Positions 28,344-37,829 of a stretch of 64,000 nt of DNA are shown here, piece after piece. The position numbers and the translations under genes were made by a program. The DNA is from Candidatus Eisenbergiella merdigallinarum (GTDB taxonomy: Bacteria > Bacillota > Clostridia > Lachnospirales > Lachnospiraceae). Every line of letters starts with the position of its first letter. The stretch's first letter is position 1. The notes beneath the pieces are model-generated. The model was not told the DNA's origin and searched no databases. It worked only from the letters and a program-made list of their open reading frames with translations. The stretch lies in assembly GCA_019119355.1 (NCBI GenBank), contig DWXE01000006.1, forward strand, positions 100,260-164,259, given 5' to 3'.

Positions 28344-31148
28344 ATGGAAAAAGTGACTTATCATGAACTGAGGCTGATAAACGCCTGCAAACGCAGAAGG
28401 GAATATCCTCTGCATTTAAGGTCTGCGGACAGCCATCCGAAGCAGCTATCTGCCATCCAGAAGGCGATCCTGTCAGACGTACTTTCTGAAAGGATGGAGT
28501 CAGGGGAGATACCAGACAGGCTCCATGAACTTTTGAAGGAAATGCCTTTTCGATCAAAAAAAGGGAAAGAATTATTGGAGAGCGATATCAGCAAACGCCT
28601 TTATCGCTGTGCAGACACGATCAACGGACGAAAAAATGCCCCAAACTATTGGTCTGTCCTGACGGATCTTCCTGATACGACCGTGATCCTTCCCGGTAGC
28701 ACGGAAACCCTGAGTGTTGCCGGTGTGAGGCCTGATCTTGTCGTCAGATCTCATGTAGCCGGGATCCCGAAGATCACGGCATACCATATCCGGATAGGTG
28801 CTCCAAAAAAACCGGGCGGCACGAAATACCGGGCGAAGGATGCTGCTCAGGACCTCCAGGTGCTCGCTCTTCTGGAATACGCCCGCTTATTTGCGGAACA
28901 GCTCCTGCTAACAGGTGGAGAAGCGTATATTGAGGCTGGGTTTTTGTTCTTGAGGAAGAGCACTGACAAAGCACCTAACCCAAGGGATAAGGAATGGTAT
29001 TTTGATCCGGACCTTTTCTATGACGACAATGGCGAAGAAACAGACAACGTGGCAACGGTCCAGAAAGCAATAAGGATCGGACAAAGCAAAGATGTGTTGA
29101 AAGTTAAGGAAATAACAGCAGTGATCGACAGATACCTGGAAGGTATCCCTGCGGAAGAATGCCCGGAAGAAAACTGCAAAGACTGTGAATACTATGATGT
29201 TTGCTACTACACGCATTCCCCCCTGAAACTGGAGGAAAATAAGGCCCCTACAGCCCTCAGCCTGATCCGGTTAAGCGGCATACAGGAGCAGATCCAAAAT
29301 TTTCAGACAGGATACGCTGTCGTCAATGCGGTGCCAGGCGCGGGGAAAACGCTCGTCCTTGTCCTGCGTATCATAAACCTCCTGAATTTGGGGGTAAAGC
29401 CGGAGGAGATCGCAATCATAACATTTACGAATGCCGGAGCAGAAGTCTTTAAGGAAAGGATCTGCCTTTATAACGATGAACTCGGTTACGGGGAACCTGT
29501 GGACAAGATGATCGCCACGACATTTAATGGGTTTGGGCAGAGCATCCTGGAGAAGGAATACAGGGCAATGGGATTTGAAAAGGTTCCTAAAGTCATCGAT
29601 CCCATCGAGCGGTCAGGCATCATTGCGAAGCTTCTGAACGAGAAGCCAGTCGAGGGGCTGGACTACAGGAATTTCACTACGGATATGAAAACCTGCAAAG
29701 GCGCCCTTGCAGTAGCAAGTGAATGTTTCCGGCTGATGAAACAGTATGGCTGGACACAGTTTGACGTGGACAAGATCTCAGCGCGGATGGGACGTTTCTG
29801 CAGCCGTGAGGCGGCGCAAGGGCTGGCCTGCCTGTTCGATGAATACTGCTCTTATCTAAAAAAAGAAGGGCTTGTTGAGTATGCAGACCAGGAAGTGCTT
29901 CTTCTTGAGATGCTTGGTAAGGATCCCTATTACTTTGACAGCCTGGGGGTGAAGCATATCCTTGTAGACGAGTGCCAGGATACATCTGAAAACCAGTTCC
30001 GCATCCTGAAATATCTCACCCAGACGACATCCTTTGAGTCCCTGATGATCGTTGGGGATGACAGTCAATCGATCTACGGATTCCGTGATACGACGCCCCG
30101 CTACTTTCTGTCCTTTGAAGAAACAATGGGACTGCTTCCCGGTACAGCAGCTGTGTTTACCATGGATGAAAACTACCGGAGCACACCAGAGATCATCTCG
30201 TTCGCGAACGATCTTATAACCCTGAACAAATGCAGGGTTGACAAGACCATCGTAGCGGTAAAAGGCTCTGGAAAGCCTGTATCCATCAAAGGATTTGCGT
30301 CAGCGGATGAAGAATACAGGTGGATCGCAGACAGCATCGCACAGCAGATCAGTTCTGGCAGGAAGCCGGAGGAAATCGCAGTGATCGCTTCCACTAAGAC
30401 GGAGCTGTTAAAAGTGGCAGACATCCTTACGTCGGAAGATATCCCTTCGGTATTGCTCACGCCGGAAAAGTACCTGGAAAACTCCAGGGTCAGGGCCGCA
30501 TTGGCCCTTGCAGGCGTTTTCAGAGATGAGAACACACAGGATGCGATGATCTATTTCAATGCATCCCTCAGTGGTGATCTCTTTCTCTTTGGAAAGGAGC
30601 AGATGGAAATCGGGATCGACCGGGTGATCGAGGATGTGAAAAGCTATAAAGCCCTTCCAGAAAAAGAGTGTATGGAAAACTTTTTCCGTATGCTGGATTT
30701 CCTGGATGAGGACGATGAAATCTACCAATCATTTGAAGATTTCCTGAGGCGCCATGCCAGCATGAATGCGATCCTCTCCTATTGCGAAGATTTTTCAGCG
30801 TATGGTGAAAAAGCTGAGAAACGCAGGGAACATAACTATCCTGGCGTTGTACTCACAACAGCGCACAGCTCCAAAGGAATGGAATTCCCGGTCGTCTACA
30901 ATACGGTCACAAAATATGACCTGAAAGAATTACGTCCCGGTGATGACATCGAGGAGAAAAGGCGTCTGTTATTCGTTTCTGTCACGAGGGCGAAGGAAGA
31001 ACTGTATATCACTGGCAAGTACATCGCTTACGGCGGGAAAAAAGACCCGCATTTCAACCGGTTCCTGATGGAATCCTTTGAAATCGTGGGCGAAGCCAGG
31101 GAGCCATATGAAATTCTCTGTGAGATTGAGGAAAAAAACGTGAAATAA
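28344..31148 (+). CDS. UvrD/PcrA-like superfamily 1 helicase with N-terminal Cas4/RecB-like (PD-(D/E)XK, Fe-S) domain
   Basis: CPEENCKDCEYYDVC cysteine cluster; VPGAGKT, VDECQDTSENQ, GDDSQSIYGFR, SVTRAKEELYIT. Confidence 0.88.
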   Translation: MEKVTYHELRLINACKRRREYPLHLRSADSHPKQLSAIQKAILSDVLSERMESGEIPDRLHELLKEMPFRSKKGKELLESDISKRLYRCADTINGRKNAPNYWSVLTDLPDTTVILPGSTETLSVAGVRPDLVVRSHVAGIPKITAYHIRIGAPKKPGGTKYRAKDAAQDLQVLALLEYARLFAEQLLLTGGEAYIEAGFLFLRKSTDKAPNPRDKEWYFDPDLFYDDNGEETDNVATVQKAIRIGQSKDVLKVKEITAVIDRYLEGIPAEECPEENCKDCEYYDVCYYTHSPLKLEENKAPTALSLIRLSGIQEQIQNFQTGYAVVNAVPGAGKTLVLVLRIINLLNLGVKPEEIAIITFTNAGAEVFKERICLYNDELGYGEPVDKMIATTFNGFGQSILEKEYRAMGFEKVPKVIDPIERSGIIAKLLNEKPVEGLDYRNFTTDMKTCKGALAVASECFRLMKQYGWTQFDVDKISARMGRFCSREAAQGLACLFDEYCSYLKKEGLVEYADQEVLLLEMLGKDPYYFDSLGVKHILVDECQDTSENQFRILKYLTQTTSFESLMIVGDDSQSIYGFRDTTPRYFLSFEETMGLLPGTAAVFTMDENYRSTPEIISFANDLITLNKCRVDKTIVAVKGSGKPVSIKGFASADEEYRWIADSIAQQISSGRKPEEIAVIASTKTELLKVADILTSEDIPSVLLTPEKYLENSRVRAALALAGVFRDENTQDAMIYFNASLSGDLFLFGKEQMEIGIDRVIEDVKSYKALPEKECMENFFRMLDFLDEDDEIYQSFEDFLRRHASMNAILSYCEDFSAYGEKAEKRREHNYPGVVLTTAHSSKGMEFPVVYNTVTKYDLKELRPGDDIEEKRRLLFVSVTRAKEELYITGKYIAYGGKKDPHFNRFLMESFEIVGEAREPYEILCEIEEKNVK

Positions 31149-31162
31149 ATCATCTCTGTGAA

Positions 31163-31192
31163 AGAAGCGGCTGCTGAAACGCAGCCGCTTTT
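31163..31192 (+). terminator. Intrinsic terminator
   Basis: AGCGGCTGctgaaaCGCAGCCGCTTTTTT. Confidence 0.85.
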
Positions 31193-31348
31193 TTCTGAAA
31201 AAAATCGTTTCATAAACATATTTTCCAGCATTATATATATGAATACCTTTCTCCAGGAAGGAGGGCCTGTGGGATGCACAATATTCGGAAGTGCATGTAA
31301 AATATCCCGAACAGGGAAAAGCAGATAAAAATCGAATTTGGAAGGAGC

Positions 31349-31993
31349 GTGTATCTGTTGAAAAAAGAAAAAGCATATAAACTCGGCGTAGGACAGACCC
31401 GGTTCCGGAAGAGGTTCCGGCGGCGGCAGCGCATGCGCAAGATCCGATCCTGTATATTATGGATGGCAGGGACCGTGGCGGCATGCACCTGTATAGCGCT
31501 CACAGGGTTCCATGTCTCTTACGCTTCTGACACAGGCATGATCGGATACATCGAGCAGGGCGAGACTGTTATCACCAACAAAATGTCTTTGCTCCTTCGG
31601 GAACCAACCCGCGGTGAGGTCATAACCTGCCGGCTTAATGTAGGAGGCAGCAGCCATACATTCCAACGAAGAGTCATCGCCTTTGGAGGGGAAACAGTTG
31701 AGATCTCCGACGGCTGCCTGTACATTAATGGACAGCTCTGCCAAGAGGATTATACAGAGATGCAGACCTACTCTTCCATCGGGTCATTCTCAGTCCCGCC
31801 TGGATGTTATTTTATCCTGAGCGATAACAGGGATGCAGGGCCAGACAGCCGTGATGGCCTTTACATCAGTAAAGAGGATATGATTGGAAGCGCCCTCGAA
31901 CCTTTTGACATTAGGCAGGTGCAGGAAAGGCTGGCATCACTGGAAGATATGGCGTTGGACACCATCAATACCGTGGGATCACTTATACGATAG
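31349..31993 (+). CDS. Signal peptidase I (S26)-like protein, catalytic residues apparently substituted
   Basis: TM segment, GETVITNKM.., RRVIAFGGETVEI, FILSDNRDAGPDSRDG; no SMxPT and no catalytic Lys. Confidence 0.7.
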   Translation: MYLLKKEKAYKLGVGQTRFRKRFRRRQRMRKIRSCILWMAGTVAACTCIALTGFHVSYASDTGMIGYIEQGETVITNKMSLLLREPTRGEVITCRLNVGGSSHTFQRRVIAFGGETVEISDGCLYINGQLCQEDYTEMQTYSSIGSFSVPPGCYFILSDNRDAGPDSRDGLYISKEDMIGSALEPFDIRQVQERLASLEDMALDTINTVGSLIR

Positions 31994-32002
31994 GAGGCAG
32001 TC

Positions 32003-32629
32003 ATGCAGACAAATACAAACAAATACACTGAAATTCTTAAGGATACTGCCCAAATGCTTTATCTTGCAAGGGCAAACAGCGCAAATGCTGACCAGCTCCT
32101 TGTCGCTGAACTTTACGGCATTTACTATAACGCTTTTGCAGGGTGCATGAGATCTGGGATCATCTACAGCAAGGAAATGGACAGGGATGGATATCCCAAA
32201 TATGTGATCTCTGTCGGCAATAATACATATCCATGTAAGGATATTGCCTTAAGGGATATCCTTGCAGAGGACTATGAAAGGATCACGAAATATCCTTATA
32301 AAGACACATCCTTTTCATTTGTTCAGCATTACCTACCGGAGAAGAAGGACGGGAAGGACGAATATAAAGATGATACGAAACAGCCAGAGGATATCATATC
32401 AGAATCAAATCTGATGGGGAAAGAAGAATCCATCTTAAGGGCCAAGAACAGGGAGCTTTTAAAAGATGCCCGTGGGTTCCAGTACGACCCGGATTATGAC
32501 CACTATTATTCGGACAGGCTCCCGGAAATCCTGAAAGAGCTCGATTCAAGCAGACGCGTGATCGCGGCAAGGGCCGTATGCATGTCGCTTTCGGTCATCT
32601 GTATCCTTACCGCCATGCTTTTTTTGTAA
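32003..32629 (+). CDS. Hypothetical protein with C-terminal TM segment
   Basis: ORF with ggaggcag SD; hydrophobic C-terminus. Confidence 0.6.
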   Translation: MQTNTNKYTEILKDTAQMLYLARANSANADQLLVAELYGIYYNAFAGCMRSGIIYSKEMDRDGYPKYVISVGNNTYPCKDIALRDILAEDYERITKYPYKDTSFSFVQHYLPEKKDGKDEYKDDTKQPEDIISESNLMGKEESILRAKNRELLKDARGFQYDPDYDHYYSDRLPEILKELDSSRRVIAARAVCMSLSVICILTAMLFL

Positions 32630-32661
32630 AATCTGAATCCCCAAAAAATAAGCCCGGCCTG

Positions 32662-32699
32662 AAGCAGGACTGTAGTTAACCACTACTGCCCTGCTTTTT
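32662..32699 (+). terminator. Intrinsic terminator
   Basis: AGCAGG...CCTGCTTTTTT hairpin. Confidence 0.65.
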
Positions 32700-33213
32700 T
32701 CTCTTAATTTTCCCATGTTACTGAATAGCTGCGCTTTTTAAAACGGCTAAATTTATATATGTTACTATAACAAATGTGGGTAAGAAGGATCTGATTAAAA
32801 GCAATTAATTTTTGAAAAAATTTTTATACAATGATGATATTTTATATCATTTTTCTTAAAAACATTTTTATTAACACTTTTGTGGCGGATCATAACAAAT
32901 TGATCGCCGTCAGGGTAGGTATAAGGCGATAAAGGTGTCGCCGTTCGGAAGGGGTGAAGGACATGCGTATGTTCGAAAGGACGATCCTTTGTGTATAGGG
33001 ACCGTCAATAGTTCCAGAACAGAAGGCCATTGAACAACAGGCAGAATGGCAGGAAACCCAGGAGAGGGTGATCCGTCCATTTACTGATCGTGCGGAATGG
33101 GCGGGAATATGCTGATAATGGCTGTTAAAAGGAAACGCAAGGTGTTCATTCACGGACGGATAGACTGTTTCCGTGGGTGGGGAGAGGTTTTCGGAAAAAT
33201 TGGAGTGATTACT

Positions 33214-34476
33214 ATGGACTGGGAAAAACTTTTTGAGAATGGCAATGAAATAGGGAATATGGGGTTAGCTGAGGATGTTAAGGCTGATATCAGCTTAAAT
33301 CAGCCAGAAGATTACGAAAACGATCTTGACAGGTATATTGACGACGCGATGCGGAAGGCTTCAGAGACCCTCCATCCGTCCTCATCAACCCCCATGAAGA
33401 ATAGCGGGTGTAATGCTGACGCGTCTCCTTCTGGCAATGATTCCCCTGGTAATTCTGCCCTAAAAAAGGACAGGGAAGCTTATCTGGAAGGAGGAGCATA
33501 TGCGGTCCACAATAAGTTATCCTTAAACCCCAGCCCTACGCGTGATGACTTGGTAAGGATCATGGAGCTATATCACCATGGCACACGGGAAGAACAAGAT
33601 CAAGCGCAGACAGAAATGCTTGGCGTGCTTGATCCCTATATCCTGAATATAATCTATACGCGATATTCTACATATGCGAGGAAGCATTTGAACGATCTTA
33701 TGCAACAGGGATACCTTGGGGTCATCGTGGGCATGAAGACGTATGACCCGCACCTGGGCACTCCAACGACCTGGTTTAGCCGATATATCAATCATGAGAT
33801 CCAGGATTATATCTGTACACAGATCAACCATACCACGCAGCATTACAGCAACGCATCCAAAAAGGTGATGGACTGCATCAAAAGGAAACAGATAAACAAT
33901 ATCCCTTTCACCGAAAAGGACATCTACATTGAAACATCAGTCCCCTTAAAGACCATCCGGATGTGCCTCCAGATAAGCAATCTCTCTACTGTTCCAATCG
34001 ACTCAGAGGAAAACCCCATCGAGCTTCCTTCGAATTTCGATGATCCTGGAGAATACGTCGTGGAAAAAATGGAAAATGAGCATATAGCAGATCTGCTTTT
34101 TGGCAGTCAGGACGGAAAATATATCAGTGTACTGAGCGAAGACGAAAGAGACTGCATTGCTCTGCATTATGGTTTTGATGGCCGCGGAGTGCGTAGTTAT
34201 TCAGAAATAGAGAAGACCACTGGGATTCCAAGGCATAAGATTGGAAAGATCATCCAGGTGGGATTAAAAAAGATCAAATTTGAGCTGACAAAAGAAAAAT
34301 ATGGGATAAGGAGGGAACGCGTGCAACCGGCCCCGGAACGTGAAATGGACAGAGCAAGGCATAAGAATAAGAATAAGAGGAAAGAGATGATCCTGGACAA
34401 TATCCTTTCCGACGCCGAAATGGAATTTACCCAAATGACACTCTGGGAATATTTTAAGGATGGGCTGCTCGATTAA
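33214..34476 (+). CDS. Sigma-70-like RNA polymerase sigma factor
   Basis: Region 2-like DLMQQGYLGVIVGMKTYDPHLGTPTTWFSRYINHEIQDYI and region 4-like LSEDERDCIALHYGFDG..SYSEIEKTTGIPRHKI. Confidence 0.8.
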   Translation: MDWEKLFENGNEIGNMGLAEDVKADISLNQPEDYENDLDRYIDDAMRKASETLHPSSSTPMKNSGCNADASPSGNDSPGNSALKKDREAYLEGGAYAVHNKLSLNPSPTRDDLVRIMELYHHGTREEQDQAQTEMLGVLDPYILNIIYTRYSTYARKHLNDLMQQGYLGVIVGMKTYDPHLGTPTTWFSRYINHEIQDYICTQINHTTQHYSNASKKVMDCIKRKQINNIPFTEKDIYIETSVPLKTIRMCLQISNLSTVPIDSEENPIELPSNFDDPGEYVVEKMENEHIADLLFGSQDGKYISVLSEDERDCIALHYGFDGRGVRSYSEIEKTTGIPRHKIGKIIQVGLKKIKFELTKEKYGIRRERVQPAPEREMDRARHKNKNKRKEMILDNILSDAEMEFTQMTLWEYFKDGLLD

Positions 34477-34497
34477 GATTGAGCGCACTCTTCCATC

Positions 34498-34525
34498 AGG
34501 GCAGCATTTTGCTGCCCTTTTTTTG
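34498..34525 (+). terminator. Intrinsic terminator
   Basis: AGGGCAGCattttGCTGCCCTTTTTTT. Confidence 0.9.
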
Positions 34526-34609
34526 TCACATCTCCTGTTCCCCCAGACTCTCATACCGTTTTCCTATCATGCAGCCTATTCCGACATATTGAACATGAAA
34601 GGTTGATGG

Positions 34610-35377
34610 ATGTCAAAGGAGGACATAGAGATGGGTAAGATAAAAGAGCTCCATGCATGCAAGAAGAAGCTTATGGAGGAGGTAAACTGCATTGATGCAG
34701 CTGAGGAATTAGGGCTGAAGATGAAGATCAAGGGGAACCGTATCCAGGTCGAATGCCCGTTCCACAGAAGCATGCTTGGGAGGGATGACCGCAGCCTCGG
34801 CAACTGCGTGATTTCCAGGACCGGGAAACGGTGCAATTGCTTTGCCTGCAATGGACATGGCGATGCGATAGAGATGGTTATGGCTTACAACGGGATGTGC
34901 TTCAGCGAAGCGGTAGACTGGCTTGCGGAAAGGAGAGCCCCTCACCTTATGGAGGGGATGGAGGGGAGATCCAGGGAAAAGCCTGAAAAATGCCCGTTCA
35001 CCGATGAAGAGTTCAATGTGATAGGTATCCATACATCAAGGTTCCTTATCCCTGTGGGTGCTGCTCCATCAAAATATGCTGCCAGGAATAAGCCCGGTGG
35101 TAAAGGGAAACACAGGGAAATCGTATATCCTGCTGAAAACAATGACGATTATGTGATCCTGTGTGAGTCTGCGCGGATGGATATCCGTGATATCTTTTAT
35201 GATAACAAACAGATATTCTGGCAGATCGTAGAACCGAAAGCCATGGAAGCGGCTGAAAGGTACAGGGATCAAATCGAATCCCTGGAACGGAACCGGAAAG
35301 GGGAAGAGCCGCTTCGTGACCTGATGGTCGAAGAACTGACATCAAGATTAAAAATCGCAAAAAAATTCATCCATTGA
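34610..35377 (+). CDS. CHC2 zinc-finger (DnaG-type) protein, possibly C-terminally truncated
   Basis: VECPFH...CNCFACNGHGDAIEMVM CHC2 motif. Confidence 0.8.
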   Translation: MSKEDIEMGKIKELHACKKKLMEEVNCIDAAEELGLKMKIKGNRIQVECPFHRSMLGRDDRSLGNCVISRTGKRCNCFACNGHGDAIEMVMAYNGMCFSEAVDWLAERRAPHLMEGMEGRSREKPEKCPFTDEEFNVIGIHTSRFLIPVGAAPSKYAARNKPGGKGKHREIVYPAENNDDYVILCESARMDIRDIFYDNKQIFWQIVEPKAMEAAERYRDQIESLERNRKGEEPLRDLMVEELTSRLKIAKKFIH

Positions 35378-35406
35378 CAGAAATGCCCCGCTTAAAGTGG
35401 GTGCGA

Positions 35407-36990
35407 CTAAGGGATTTTATCCCTTTGAAAAATTCGGCATAGTTGGATTGAATTCCGGCTATGCCGTTTTTTCTGTTTTGCTTGGGGTATCCAGGCACCG
35501 ATGTAGTTGTAAACGATCTGGATACGCTGCTGCCTATGACCGTCCACCTTTTCGGCTTGAAACACAATAATGCGTTCCACGAACTCTCGAATAATCTCGG
35601 CATCCAATTCCTTAATATCCGTGTATTTCCTTACCAATGACAGGAAGTATTCGGTGTTAAGGGATTTTTCTTTTGCCTCATCAAGGAAATCCTGCAATTC
35701 AGCCACACGGCTTTCAAGCTGTTTCTGCTCGGCATCGTAGGTGGCGGTCATTTTGGCAAAACGCTCATCACTGATTTTGCCTTCGATGTTGTCCTCGTAC
35801 AAACGCTGCACAATGGTATCCAGTTTGGATATTCTTGCCCTTGCCTGTTCGTATTCCTTGCGGCATTCACGCAGACTGCGGTCAATTTCTCGTGTTTTGC
35901 TCTTGGTTACCATTTCCACAAATTCTGATTCATGCTCCCTTGCAAAGGCTGTGACCTGCTGAAGGTCTGCCAAGAGCAGTTGCTCTATGACCACATTTCG
36001 AATTTGGTGGGATGGGCATTCGTGCTTGCCTTTTTTACGATAGGTGGCACATACAAAATGTTCCTTATCGTGTTCCCAGTCCCTCGACCTTACTTGATAC
36101 AGTTTCTGACCACAGTCGGCGCAGTAGACCATGCCAGAGAGAATCGGCATTTCACCCATCGGTGTGACCCTGCGTCTGCCATCTCGGATACGCTGAACGA
36201 TGTCGAAGGTTTCCTTATCAATAATGGCTTCGTGGGTATCTTCAAAAATCTGCCATTCCGACGGGTCATTTTTCATCTGCTTTTTCAGCTTGTAGGACTT
36301 GCGATAAGTCTTAAAATTGACTGTGCGACCGAGGTATTCCTGTCTTTCCAGAATATGTACCACAGTGGAGGTTGTCCATCGGTACGGGTCATCGTTCTCA
36401 CGATATGCCGCAGCAGGAACATTCACACCCATTCGTTTGCCGTATTCCGCAGGAGTTTCAATCTTTCGCTTACGCAGTTCCTTGGCAATCTGTGTCGGGC
36501 CATAGCCGTTCATACAGAGTCTGAAAATCTCCCTAACCACATCAGCTGCATCTTCATCCACAATCCAGTGCGTCTTGTCCTCCGGATCTTTCTTATAGCC
36601 ATAAGGTGGATTGGTACACAGCGGTTTTCCTGCCTGTCCCTTTGCTTTGAACACAGCACGGATTTTCTTGCTTGTGTCCTTGGCATAAAATTCGTTGATG
36701 ATATTGAGAAATGGAGTAAAATCGCTTTCCTGCTGATTGATACTGTCCACACCATTGTTGATGGCGATAAATCGCACATCTGCTTGTGGGAATGCAATCT
36801 CTGTGTAATAACCGACCTTTAGGTAATCACGACCCAAACGGCTCATGTCTTTCACAATTATCGTTCCGATTCGACCTGCATCCATTTCCGCCATCATGCG
36901 CTGGAAACCTTCACGTTCGAAGGTAGTGCCGGACACCCCATCGTCTATGTAAACGCTGTCTTTGATACAAGGAAAATCCCCAATAAACAA
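35407..36990 (-). pseudogene. Serine recombinase lacking N-terminal catalytic segment
   Basis: Homology begins at DSVYIDDGVSGTTFEREGFQRMM; retains Recombinase and zinc-ribbon (CADCGQKLY) domains but no catalytic Ser region. Confidence 0.8.
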
Positions 36991-37165
36991 GGGCTTTCAG
37001 CGGTATCGCTCCGCCGGAAGCCCTCTTTTTTTATGCTTGTTTTCTGTTTTTCAGCGACTTTGCCCACGAGAGTTTGAACCCCTGTGAACCCACAATTTGA
37101 ACCCCTCCGAGGGAAAATCAAAAGGTATAGGCAAAATCAAAATGTGTGAGGAATAATCAAAAGGT
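36990..37165. mobile_element. Possible IS21-family terminal remnant
   Basis: Repeated TTTGAACCCCT (x2) and AATCAAAA(G/T)GT (x3) at the breakpoint of the truncated recombinase; no istA/istB present. Confidence 0.35.
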
Positions 37166-37169
37166 ATTC

Positions 37170-37829
37170 TTACACCTCACTAAATACTTTTGAGAAGATC
37201 ATCTTTGTAAAAACATCGTCTATCTGCTTTGCAATCTGCTTTGATTCTATCAGGGTACCGAGTTCTATATTGCCCTGTTGCCCATGATAGGACAGATTCG
37301 CAGATGTTATTAAGGTCTGCTGCTGGTCAACCGAAATAACCTTTGCATGAAGTGCAGCCATCTTATCATCGTCCTGATGATAGTTATAGATTTTTAGAAA
37401 CCGTCCTTTATAGCGCAGTATCTTATCGAATCCCTGCTGCTTATCAATATCATTCACAAAGAACTTCACGAATACACCTCGCTGGCTTTTAAGAACGATT
37501 GTGTCGACCAGTTCTGAAAAGTATGAGGATAAGGAGTATCCCGTAATCAAGATATTCCTTTCCGCTCCGTTTATCATAGACTGAACCACATTCATCGTAG
37601 TTCTCGCATTGATAGAAAAAGATGGAGGTGCGGTGACAACAAGCGAAACCTTATCTGCTTCGGACATATTCATGGCGCCGATAATCGTAGCTATGATGTC
37701 CTCGCAATGTGCATCGGACAATTCCGGGCAGCTCCGCTTCAGCATAGCTTCAGCATTAGTTGTCCCATTAGCCACATCGCTTTTGACCGTATTTAAGAAT
37801 ATCTCTTTGTTTAGATTTCCACCTGGCAT
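37170..37829 (-). CDS. drmC: DrmC-like phospholipase D-domain protein
   Basis: Single HKD motif HAKVISVDQQQTLITSANLS; adjacent DrmB. Confidence 0.85.
   Translation of the reverse strand: MPGGNLNKEIFLNTVKSDVANGTTNAEAMLKRSCPELSDAHCEDIIATIIGAMNMSEADKVSLVVTAPPSFSINARTTMNVVQSMINGAERNILITGYSLSSYFSELVDTIVLKSQRGVFVKFFVNDIDKQQGFDKILRYKGRFLKIYNYHQDDDKMAALHAKVISVDQQQTLITSANLSYHGQQGNIELGTLIESKQIAKQIDDVFTKMIFSKVFSEV

Noticed and set aside
32880-33213. Possible small coding remnant (GPSIVPEQKAIEQQAEWQETQERVIRPFTDRAEWAGIC) before the sigma gene
   Set aside because: No start codon after the in-frame stop and no recognised family; kept only as non-coding leader.
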